Translations under genes and position numbers: made by a program | Source of the DNA: Planctomycetaceae bacterium | Lineage (GTDB): Bacteria > Planctomycetota > Planctomycetia > Planctomycetales > Planctomycetaceae | Direction: 5' to 3' | Assembly: GCA_027080405.1 (NCBI GenBank) | Contig: JALWSL010000346.1 | Coordinates: 1-6,117 of the forward strand | DNA length: 6,117 nt | The notes under the pieces: generated by a model | The model's input: the letters and a program-made list of their open reading frames with translations, nothing else | Told to the model about the DNA's origin: nothing | Database searches by the model: none | In this document: piece after piece, positions 1 through 6,117 of the stretch | Layout: the number at the start of each line of letters is the position of its first letter | How positions within the stretch are numbered: the stretch's first letter is position 1

Positions 1-735
1 TCCATGCTCGCGGCCTACGACTTCCTGTGGGCGTCGTTCTTCGACGAAGCGGGGGTCGACGCCATCCTCGTGGGTGACACGCTCGGCCTGGTCGTCCCGG
101 GCAACGCGGCGCCGTTACCGGTCACGCTGGACGAGATGATCTACCACGGCAAAATGGTTGTCCGGGCAACCAAACGGGCGATGGTGGTCGTCGATCTTCC
201 TTTTTTAAGCTATCAGGTCAGCCCGCAGCAGGCGGTTGAAAATGCAGGACGGATTCTGAAAGAAACCGGAGCCACCGCGGTAAAACTGGAAGGGGGAATT
301 TCGCAGGAAAAGACAATCGCCGCTCTGACCAATGCGGACATTCCGGTGATGGCTCATGTTGGCTTCAAGCCGCAATCTGTCAGAACAACCGGAGTGATGG
401 GAAAAATTCAGCGGGATGAAGAACTGCTGATGCAGGACGCGTTGGCCGCTGAACGCTCCGGTGCGTTCGCGATCGTCCTGGAAATGATTTCTCGACCCAT
501 TGCAGCCAAAATTACCGAAGCACTTTCAATCCCGACCATCGGCATCGGCTCCGGCCCGGAATGCGATGGACAGGTGCTCGTTCTTAACGACATGCTCGGA
601 CTGACCGATCAGTTCTCGCCCAGGTTTCTCAAGCATTATGCCCAGTTGAGGAAAATCGCGACAGAAGCGATCGAGACCTACAACGCCGAGGTAAAATCCG
701 GGGCTTACCCAGCCGACGAACATAGCCGCGACTGA
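1..735 (+). CDS. panB: 3-methyl-2-oxobutanoate hydroxymethyltransferase (ketopantoate hydroxymethyltransferase), 5'-truncated
   Basis: PanB transfers a hydroxymethyl group from 5,10-methylene-tetrahydrofolate to 2-oxoisovalerate, giving ketopantoate, the first committed step of pantothenate and coenzyme A synthesis. It is a cytosolic Mg-dependent TIM barrel. The frame is open from base 1 and ends with TGA at 733-735. The ATG at 4 aligns with the AYD motif about 20 residues into E. coli PanB, so the true start lies upstream of the window and ATG 4 is internal. Numbering from that Met, the expected active-site residues are present: D25 in VGDTLG and D64 in VDLPF (Mg ligands, E. coli D45 and D84), K94 and E96 in VKLEGG, H118 in AHVGF, and E160 in VLEM (the catalytic base, E. 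coli E181). The family's IGIGAG motif reads IGIGSG here. The C-terminal SGAYPADEHS motif matches the family end, so the 3' end is intact. Codons 1-50 are far richer in GC at the third position than the rest of the gene (see findings). Confidence 0.96.
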   Translation, partial: SMLAAYDFLWASFFDEAGVDAILVGDTLGLVVPGNAAPLPVTLDEMIYHGKMVVRATKRAMVVVDLPFLSYQVSPQQAVENAGRILKETGATAVKLEGGISQEKTIAALTNADIPVMAHVGFKPQSVRTTGVMGKIQRDEELLMQDALAAERSGAFAIVLEMISRPIAAKITEALSIPTIGIGSGPECDGQVLVLNDMLGLTDQFSPRFLKHYAQLRKIATEAIETYNAEVKSGAYPADEHSRD

Positions 736-765
736 ATAAACTTGCGATTCAATAAACTCACGATT
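734..765. repeat. 16-bp imperfect tandem duplication at the panB stop
   Basis: Two adjacent 16-base units, 734-749 (GAATAAACTTGCGATT) and 750-765 (CAATAAACTCACGATT), differ at three positions. The first unit overlaps the last two bases of the panB stop codon. It looks like a small slippage duplication. No function is evident. Confidence 0.6.
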
Positions 766-786
766 GAACAGAGCCACCGGCAATCG
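761..786 (+). other. Weak hairpin downstream of panB
   Basis: CGATTG (761-766) and CAATCG (781-786) form a perfect 6-bp inverted repeat around a 14-base loop, 26 bases past the panB stop. No T-run follows, so it is not a standard intrinsic terminator. It could be a 3' stabilising stem or chance. I see no better plus-strand terminator for panB. Confidence 0.2.
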
Positions 787-813
787 GAACCGCGATCGAG
801 TAGAAAGCCCAAT

Positions 814-849
814 AAAAAAGACCCGGTCGGTTCTGATGCACCAACCAGG
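814..849 (-). terminator. Rho-independent terminator for the desaturase gene
   Basis: Read on the minus strand, CCTGGTTGGT (849-840) pairs with ACCGACCGGG (831-822) over 10 bp, two of them G-U wobbles, around the 8-base loop GCATCAGA. Two bases later comes a run of six T (819-814). The wobble pairs become C-A mismatches on the plus strand, so the element is oriented for minus-strand transcription. It lies about 90 bp past the desaturase stop at 938. Confidence 0.75.
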
Positions 850-866
850 CCTGCATTGAAGTAAAT

Positions 867-886
867 CTCTATCGAACTCTATCGAA
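867..886. repeat. Perfect 10-bp tandem duplication
   Basis: CTCTATCGAA occurs twice head to tail, at 867-876 and 877-886, in the convergent gap between panB and the desaturase gene. It is probably a slippage product. No open reading frame or site is attached to it. Confidence 0.6.
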
Positions 887-937
887 AAAGTCCAGCCGGA
901 TAACGTCGGTTTTTCTGCTTGCCATTTCCCGTCAACA

Positions 938-1915
938 TTAACGGGACGGCAGTTGATCCTGCACCGAACTTGCGATGCGCAATTTCTTCAGCAGCCAGAT
1001 AACACCGTAAGTGATGTCAAGCTCCCACCAGCGGTGTCCGTAGCGGGCCAGTCTTTGGAAAGCATGATGATTATTGTGCCAACCTTCACCGTAGGCCAAC
1101 AGTCCGACCCACCAGAGATTTTTGGAATCGTCTCGTGTTTTGTAAGTCCGGTATCCCCAGACATGCGTGGCGGAATTGACAAACCAGGTGCCGTGATAGA
1201 CGACAACCATTCTCATGCAGAACCCCCACAGCAACATGGAAATCCCAGCTCCACCCACGAGATATTCGCCAATCAGATAGATCGGAATTGCCGTCGCGAT
1301 CATTGTCAGGGAATAGGTGTGATGGAACAGTCGTTGGAACGGATCTTTCCAGATATCGGGAGCCCAACGGGTCAGCATGCTCTTGATTTCATCGCTGGTC
1401 CGCTTCGGTTGCATCCAGAACAGATGCGACCACCAGAAACCATCCCGCGGAGAATGTGGATCTCCTTCCTGATCGGACAACGCATGATGCTTGCGGTGCG
1501 TCGCCACCCAGTAAGCCGGGCTCCCCTCAGCCGACATCATGCCACAAAATGTGAAGAAGTATTTGACCAGTCGCGGCACCTTGAAACTGCCGTGAGTCAA
1601 CAGACGATGATAGCAGAGGGTAATCCCCAAACAGGAAGTCACAAAGTGCAAAACCAGGAATGTAATCAGCCCGGCCCAGGTGAAGTACCAGAATGCCGCG
1701 ACCGCGCCAACGTGCATCAACGCCATCCAGCCGGCGACAGACCAGTTGACACCGTGCGGAAAACGCTTCTGCCACATCTCACTGAAACTCACCTTTTGCC
1801 TGATGCTTGCCTGTTTCTCGTACGATTCCAGTTTCGCTGGTGGGACGATCGGAACATTCATCGGATCGTCTTCAGCGACAACTGCGTTTTCATTTTTATA
1901 ATCAATTGACATCAT
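938..1915 (-). CDS. Membrane fatty acid desaturase, delta-9 acyl-CoA/acyl-lipid type
   Basis: This is a 325-residue integral membrane di-iron desaturase that introduces a cis double bond into a saturated acyl chain, most likely at delta-9, using O2 and an electron donor (ferredoxin or cytochrome b5 type) that is not encoded nearby. All three histidine boxes are present: H103-R-L-L-T-H108, H140-R-K-H143-H144 within the region from EGSPAYW to GDPHSP, and H280-N-N-H283-H284 after GEGW. The accessory segment H241...N247-S-A-T-H251-V-W-G is also present; in this family it supplies further iron ligands. Hydrophobic stretches at about 58-101, 116-129 and 203-245 fit the usual four membrane spans. 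Residues 1-55 are a polar, cytosolic tail. The gene opens with two consecutive ATG codons (1915-1913 and 1912-1910), preceded directly by an in-frame TAA. The Shine-Dalgarno GGAG (1923-1920) is 4 nt from the first ATG and 7 nt from the second, so the second may be the real start. Whether the substrate is acyl-CoA or acyl-lipid cannot be told from the sequence. Confidence 0.95.
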   Translation of the reverse strand: MMSIDYKNENAVVAEDDPMNVPIVPPAKLESYEKQASIRQKVSFSEMWQKRFPHGVNWSVAGWMALMHVGAVAAFWYFTWAGLITFLVLHFVTSCLGITLCYHRLLTHGSFKVPRLVKYFFTFCGMMSAEGSPAYWVATHRKHHALSDQEGDPHSPRDGFWWSHLFWMQPKRTSDEIKSMLTRWAPDIWKDPFQRLFHHTYSLTMIATAIPIYLIGEYLVGGAGISMLLWGFCMRMVVVYHGTWFVNSATHVWGYRTYKTRDDSKNLWWVGLLAYGEGWHNNHHAFQRLARYGHRWWELDITYGVIWLLKKLRIASSVQDQLPSR

Positions 1916-2470
1916 TTATCTCCATTATGCAAAGCTCCGTTCACTTCTTTTAGCTAACCGAAAAGCCTGGAGCCTCAATCACTCTCTTTATTCTTCACTT
2001 TTATTCAACACAAAACCGGTTCCCGTTCTCCTGTCTACCCGGATGATGTACCCCGATGACGGGAATGCTATTATCGGGCAACATGCCCTGCACCGAAATT
2101 GACCAGCAATGTCGCAGCACGCCCACAAGATCAACCGGTTAAAATCCCTGACACCGTCGGTCTGTTCCGGATATTGAAATCGTCGACCGAATCTCCAAAG
2201 CAGGCAAGCCCTTTGCCATCGAAAACAGTTAGCACTGTAGCAGGGCAATTTCGCGAGCGAGAACCAAACAACACGTCCATCATCCTCTATTCCACCTCCG
2301 TTTGCAACAAACAGGAATTAAGACATATTGGTAGAATAATCAATTTCGCCCCAAAACTCAAATAGAACTCTGGCCATATTCGTGAAATTTGTTGCATAAA
2401 CAGGGAAATTTCGGCCCCGTTTTCCGGCATCGGGTCGCTGAAAACTTCAGAATCGGACAGAGATGGGGAC
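1916..2470. other. 555-bp intergenic region upstream of the desaturase gene, no convincing gene
   Basis: Both flanking genes read on the minus strand, so this gap must hold the desaturase promoter and the 3' end of the TIM-barrel transcript. I see no confident -35/-10 pair. Structures noted are two copies of the palindrome AACCGGTT (2014-2021 and 2135-2142), a 7-bp inverted repeat TTCCCGT (2020-2026) / ACGGGAA (2059-2065), and two GAAATTT copies spaced 21 bases apart (2384 and 2405). Open frames of up to about 88 codons exist on both strands, but they lack a Shine-Dalgarno and any recognisable motif. Confidence 0.5.
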
Positions 2471-3220
2471 TCACAATAACGATTCCAACAGCATTCGCAG
2501 CCTTCTCATTTCAAGATCGCGAGCTTCTTTCTCGGCCAGCGCGGGAATCAGATCCACAGAAAAAGCGCGATTATAATTAAGGTTTTTCAACTGGGTGATA
2601 ATGCGACTGTAATCGATTTCCCCCAAACCGACCGGCACCTGAAGTTGATCGGGTGTCGAATCCCGCAAATGGACGTGACTCGTGAATTCATAGACCATTT
2701 CGTAGCTCTGGCCACGGTAAGGCCCGCAAGCGAAATGACTTGGATCGAGTGTCAGCCACAACCCCTTCACAGCCTGACACAACTCAACAGCCGTATGCGG
2801 ATCTTCAGTCAACCGACCGATTTGTGTTTTCAGCGAAAGCCGAATCCCCTCCTGAGTCGCCAGAATGACCAGTTTCTTCATACGATCGGTCTCATCATTA
2901 AACGGGGCACCCAATTCAAGGGAAGGAATAGTAACCTGGGTAATCCTGAGCAGTTTGGCAAATTTGAACAGCCCTGGATAAAGCGAAACATCAAGATCCG
3001 ACGTAACATTTAATGCGCACACCGAGAGCCTGCTCGCTTCCCGAACGTGAAGGACCGCTTTTTCCGGTTCGGAGGCGATTTCCCCTGGTGACAAGCCTGG
3101 AATATCCGCGTCCGGATCCAATGTCAATTCGAGACGGTCAAAGCCCAAATCAGCAATCTGCCCGCAAGCCTGATCAAATTCCAAATCCGAGTAAGATCCA
3201 GTTGAGGCGGCAATAAACAC
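2471..3220 (-). CDS. Sugar phosphate isomerase/epimerase-like TIM-barrel protein (xylose isomerase-like / AP endonuclease family 2 fold)
   Basis: This is a 249-residue single-domain protein, probably cytosolic since no signal peptide or membrane segment is seen. The family includes sugar and sugar-acid isomerases and epimerases and endonuclease IV; the substrate here is unknown. Barrel-strand motifs appear in order: LGFDRLELTLD (25-35), LSVCALNVTSDLD (65-77), ITQVTIPSLELG (93-104), IRLSLKTQIGRLTEDP (126-141), LWLTLDPSHF (154-163, with D159 and H162), HVHLRD (182-187, with H184), GLGEIDYSRII (198-208) and FSVDL (220-224). The family's usual Glu metal ligand on strand 5 appears to be K131, followed by Q133 where His is common, and the last-strand Glu is D223, so metal binding may be altered. 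The start is GTG at 3220-3218, chosen because AAAGGAG (3233-3227) lies 6 nt upstream. The next gene on this strand begins 555 bp downstream, so it is probably monocistronic. Confidence 0.8.
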   Translation of the reverse strand: MFIAASTGSYSDLEFDQACGQIADLGFDRLELTLDPDADIPGLSPGEIASEPEKAVLHVREASRLSVCALNVTSDLDVSLYPGLFKFAKLLRITQVTIPSLELGAPFNDETDRMKKLVILATQEGIRLSLKTQIGRLTEDPHTAVELCQAVKGLWLTLDPSHFACGPYRGQSYEMVYEFTSHVHLRDSTPDQLQVPVGLGEIDYSRIITQLKNLNYNRAFSVDLIPALAEKEARDLEMRRLRMLLESLL

Positions 3221-3226
3221 AATTCA

Positions 3227-3233
3227 CTCCTTT
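3227..3233 (-). promoter_or_regulatory. Ribosome binding site that fixes the GTG start of the TIM-barrel gene
   Basis: On the minus strand AAAGGAG (3233-3227) is followed by a 6-nt spacer and GTG at 3220-3218. No ATG nearby fits as well, and the reading MFIAAS begins at the expected first barrel strand. Confidence 0.7.
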
Positions 3234-3663
3234 GAAATAAATCAGAACCGGTCTCACCCAATCCTGTTGATAAAAGCAACTTAACCTTCTTCACTCACTT
3301 CGGGTATTCATTCCTGAACAACCCAACCCACTCGACCATACGGCCCGGCCTCGGAAGGAAATTCTATCTCTGTTGCAACGTCACAGTGAGAACATTCCCG
3401 GACCGGCTAATCCAGCCTGAACACCAAAACCGAAACGATCGAAGTGACAATCTGTGCAGAACAGAAGAAATTCAACCGTGAGCCATACAGTGATGTGAAT
3501 TTATAGGGATTAGGGAAATTCTGCAATGCCTTCCTGTTAATCAAATAACAGAGATCGAAACAATTAGACGGATTCTGCCTCATTAAATGACCATTCTAGC
3601 CGATATACGAGACAGGTCTACAATTAGTTTACGCACTGAATGCCTTGGAAAGGCTCCTCTGAA

Positions 3664-3693
3664 TCGACAGGGCACGTTTGTGTCGTCTGTCGG
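3664..3693 (+). other. Stable RNA hairpin in the upstream region of the lipoprotein gene
   Basis: CGACAG (3665-3670) pairs with CTGTCG (3687-3692). Directly inside, GGCAC (3671-3675) pairs with GTGTC (3680-3684), including one G-U, closing a GTTT tetraloop. The only irregularity is a two-base bulge at 3685-3686. T3664 and G3693 can add a wobble pair. The stem of about 11-12 bp is better than the other inverted repeats nearby. It lies about 250 bp upstream of the lipoprotein start. It could belong to a long leader or a small RNA. No adjacent T-run makes it a terminator. Confidence 0.35.
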
Positions 3694-3708
3694 TGGGGAA
3701 ATTTTGAA

Positions 3709-3735
3709 CCTGATCGATCAACAAAGGCAATCAGG
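3709..3735 (+). other. Weak inverted repeat overlapping a 10-bp palindrome
   Basis: CCTGAT (3709-3714) pairs with ATCAGG (3730-3735) around a 15-base loop, and the left arm overlaps the perfect palindrome TGATCGATCA (3711-3720). It sits 15 bases after the hairpin at 3664-3693. Each is short enough to arise by chance. A dimeric-protein operator is possible for the palindrome. Confidence 0.2.
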
Positions 3736-3793
3736 GACATTCCAGAGCGTCATTCACTGCAACGGGATGAAGTCAATTGGGGATCGTGGGAAT

Positions 3794-3817
3794 CAACTGT
3801 TAACTCGAGGGCAGTTG
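3794..3817 (+). other. Weak hairpin upstream of the lipoprotein gene
   Basis: CAACTG (3794-3799) pairs with CAGTTG (3812-3817) around a 12-base loop that itself contains the palindrome CTCGAG. It is the third inverted repeat within about 155 bp. It is weak alone and is listed because of the cluster. Confidence 0.2.
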
Positions 3818-3926
3818 CAGATCTGTTCACAGAAATGGAGTTCACTGACTTAACGCCAAACGGAGTCAACACAAAACTCGGCAAATGCGAACCAGGCAGT
3901 GTCACTCAATCAGAATAGGAATTACC

Positions 3927-3933
3927 GAGGGGG
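3927..3933 (+). promoter_or_regulatory. Ribosome binding site that fixes the lipoprotein start
   Basis: GAGGGGG ends 8 nt before ATG 3942. It supports that start over the in-frame upstream ATG at 3885, which would put 19 polar residues in front of the export signal. Confidence 0.6.
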
Positions 3934-3941
3934 TTTCTGGA

Positions 3942-4547
3942 ATGCTACGAAGTACATGGACGTCAATGATTGCAGCGGGATTGCTGCTGGGATTTTCGAC
4001 CGGCTGCACAACCATGCCCAAGACCGTTGTTCGTGGCCAAAGCCCGGAAAAAGCAAAACTGCTGGTTCACGAGCAATCAGAGGACCAGAAAGAGGAAATT
4101 GTTCAAACCGGTCGAGCCAAGTGGACCGGAGAGCTCCGAACAAAAGGGGAGCTGCGCGGTTTAATTCACCACAACGTACATGGAACCGGAGTTTCCCATC
4201 ACGGCTATCGCACAGATTTGCCCTCCTGTCCGGATGGAAGTTGTCAGCCTGGTGCAGGGAATCCGTACGCACAAAACCCTTATTGGCGTTGGGGAAATTT
4301 CGACGCGCAACCCTGCCCGAACGGCAACTGTTACGGTTCCGGGTTTGGTAACTGTCCGCCCTATCATCAGGAACAGTGCTGGGATCATGGCGGTTATCGC
4401 CACCGCGGACAGTACCACTATCACACATACAGCTACAAAAAGCCGAGAAATCTGGTTTATCCACAGCCCAATCAGCCCGGCGGTGTTGTCACCTACCCCT
4501 ACTACACACATAAAGGACCTTCCGATTTCTTCTGGAAGGGAGACTGA
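3942..4547 (+). CDS. Putative secreted lipoprotein, Cys/His/Tyr-rich with CPxGxC motifs, unknown function
   Basis: I recognise no enzyme family in this 201-residue protein. The N-terminus has an export signal: MLRSTW, a hydrophobic core (about 9-18), then FSTGC with Cys22 as the probable lipidation site. Ser at -3 is not the ideal lipobox residue, so type I cleavage or another fate is possible. Residues 33-72 are charged and likely helical. Next comes a His-rich patch with HH pairs at 76-77 and 86-87, then two matching motifs, CPDGSC (96-101) and CPNGNC (125-130), and a further Cys pair, C138 and C146. Residues 149-165 are rich in His and Tyr. The tail (182-198) is aromatic: VTYPYYTHKG, then DFFW. 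Six mature Cys besides Cys22 suggest disulfides or metal binding in the periplasm or on the surface; that is inference. The start at 3942 is preferred over an in-frame ATG at 3885 because GAGGGGG (3927-3933) lies 8 nt upstream and the signal sequence then begins correctly. The gene has its own terminator. Confidence 0.8.
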   Translation: MLRSTWTSMIAAGLLLGFSTGCTTMPKTVVRGQSPEKAKLLVHEQSEDQKEEIVQTGRAKWTGELRTKGELRGLIHHNVHGTGVSHHGYRTDLPSCPDGSCQPGAGNPYAQNPYWRWGNFDAQPCPNGNCYGSGFGNCPPYHQEQCWDHGGYRHRGQYHYHTYSYKKPRNLVYPQPNQPGGVVTYPYYTHKGPSDFFWKGD

Positions 4548-4874
4548 CTCCGACTGCCGAATCGATCTTGACTTCAGGGAACAACTCTCCGTTGCGACGT
4601 GATGGTTCCCGACTCTGAACGATAAGCCCTTCCCGGTTTCTGCCAGGAAGGGTTTTCGTTTTTTCGACCGCGCGAACTGAACCGGCGAAATCCAACAAAC
4701 CCCCTCCTGCCAGCAACCTCATCCGCACCGGGACAGGGCATCTTTCGCGTCTCGGTTGCACTTTCCTTTCAAACGATGTACCTATGCGGTCTGGACGGGT
4801 GGCAAATCGGAAACGTAATAACCGTCTTCCCATGTTCTAACCCTCTGGAATCATTATCCCACCGGAAAACAGTG
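4548..4874. other. 327-bp intergenic region between the lipoprotein gene and fhcA
   Basis: The left part holds the lipoprotein terminator (4624-4664). The remaining 210 bp or so must contain the fhcA promoter, since transcription from the left should stop at the terminator. A possible -35 box TTGCAC (4756-4761) has only a poor -10 match 17 bases on (TACCTA at 4779), so I do not call a promoter. No gene is seen here. Confidence 0.5.
4624..4664 (+). terminator. Rho-independent terminator after the lipoprotein gene
   Basis: AAGCCCTTCC (4624-4633) pairs with GGAAGGGTTT (4646-4655) over 10 bp with one G-U, around a 12-base loop. T-runs at 4653-4656 and 4659-4664 follow. It starts 77 bp past the lipoprotein stop and separates that gene from fhcA. 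Confidence 0.9.

Positions 4875-6117
<1,243 letters not shown>

Larger units (their letters stand above)
3221..3941. other. 721-bp divergent intergenic region, no convincing gene
   Basis: The region separates the minus-strand TIM-barrel gene from the plus-strand lipoprotein gene and must carry promoters for both. No clear sigma-70 boxes stand out. Overlapping plus-strand open frames of about 90 codons (3587-3853 and 3640-3918, in different frames) have no Shine-Dalgarno, no motifs and a composition unlike the confirmed genes, so I do not call them. A weak hairpin CTGTTA (3534-3539) / TAACAG (3546-3551) and the stronger structures listed separately lie in the right half. No tRNA was seen. Confidence 0.5.

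Noticed and set aside
921..950. Inverted repeat TCCCGT / ACGGGA around the desaturase stop codon
   Set aside because: The 6-bp stem overlaps the end of the coding sequence and has no T-run on either strand. The element at 814-849 is a far better terminator.
953..1909. A plus-strand open frame of 318 codons spanning nearly the whole desaturase gene in antisense
   Set aside because: The minus-strand desaturase has complete histidine boxes and a Shine-Dalgarno. The antisense translation shows no domain and is rich in Pro, His and Gln, as expected of a shadow frame.
2222..2238. A possible minus-strand terminator, ACAGT-loop-ACTGT followed by four T, downstream of the TIM-barrel gene
   Set aside because: The stem is only 5 AT-leaning base pairs, the T-run is short, and it lies over 230 bp past the stop codon.
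1988..2365. Short open frames on both strands in the desaturase upstream gap (minus 1988-2248, plus 2099-2365)
   Set aside because: They overlap one another, lack ribosome binding sites (the plus frame needs a TTG start) and show no family features.
2438..2450. Small hairpin CTGAA-AAC-TTCAG just past the TIM-barrel stop
   Set aside because: It has a 5-bp stem with a 3-base loop and no T-run on the minus strand, so it is not a credible terminator.
3587..3918. Two overlapping plus-strand open frames of about 90 codons upstream of the lipoprotein gene
   Set aside because: Neither has a Shine-Dalgarno, hydrophobic signal or known motif, and they overlap each other in different frames.
2402..4300. 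Recurring GGAAATT-like words (near 2404, 3357, 3514, 3697 and 4292)
   Set aside because: Spacing and context are irregular, one copy lies inside a coding region, and the core is short and AT-rich. I cannot distinguish this from chance.

Overview
The window looks like chromosomal DNA of a planctomycete with moderate GC and loosely packed genes. This assignment is an inference. It rests on a formylmethanofuran dehydrogenase-type subunit A gene (the tetrahydromethanopterin-linked C1 pathway, known in methanogens, many methylotrophs and Planctomycetes), a small Cys/His/Tyr-rich putative lipoprotein with CPxGxC motifs, wide intergenic gaps, and single genes on both strands rather than tight operons. 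No 16S rRNA or other decisive marker is present.

Layout from left to right. (1) 1-735, plus strand: panB, 3-methyl-2-oxobutanoate hydroxymethyltransferase, cut off at its 5' end by the window. (2) 736-937: a convergent intergenic gap with two short tandem duplications and a good intrinsic terminator reading on the minus strand. (3) 938-1915, minus strand: a complete delta-9-type membrane fatty acid desaturase with all three histidine boxes. (4) 1916-2470: 555 bp with no convincing gene. (5) 2471-3220, minus strand: a sugar phosphate isomerase/epimerase-like TIM-barrel protein with a GTG start and a strong Shine-Dalgarno, but with unusual residues at expected metal-ligand positions. (6) 3221-3941: 721 bp with no convincing gene, divergent between genes 5 and 7, holding one good RNA hairpin and two weaker ones. 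(7) 3942-4547, plus strand: the putative lipoprotein, followed by a textbook terminator at 4624-4664. (8) 4875-6117, plus strand: fhcA/fmdA, complete at the 5' end and running off the window.

Functionally the genes are mostly independent: coenzyme A biosynthesis (panB), membrane lipid unsaturation (desaturase), an unassigned carbohydrate-type TIM barrel, an envelope protein and C1 metabolism (fhcA). PanB consumes methylene-tetrahydrofolate and FhcA belongs to the formyl branch of C1 metabolism, but nothing here shows that they are co-regulated.

I see no mobile element, CRISPR array, tRNA, rRNA or defence system, and no convincing new multi-gene system. The points most worth a second look are the abrupt change in codon composition inside panB near position 150, the altered metal-ligand positions in the TIM-barrel protein, the CPxGxC protein with its long structured upstream region, and the presence of fhcA itself.
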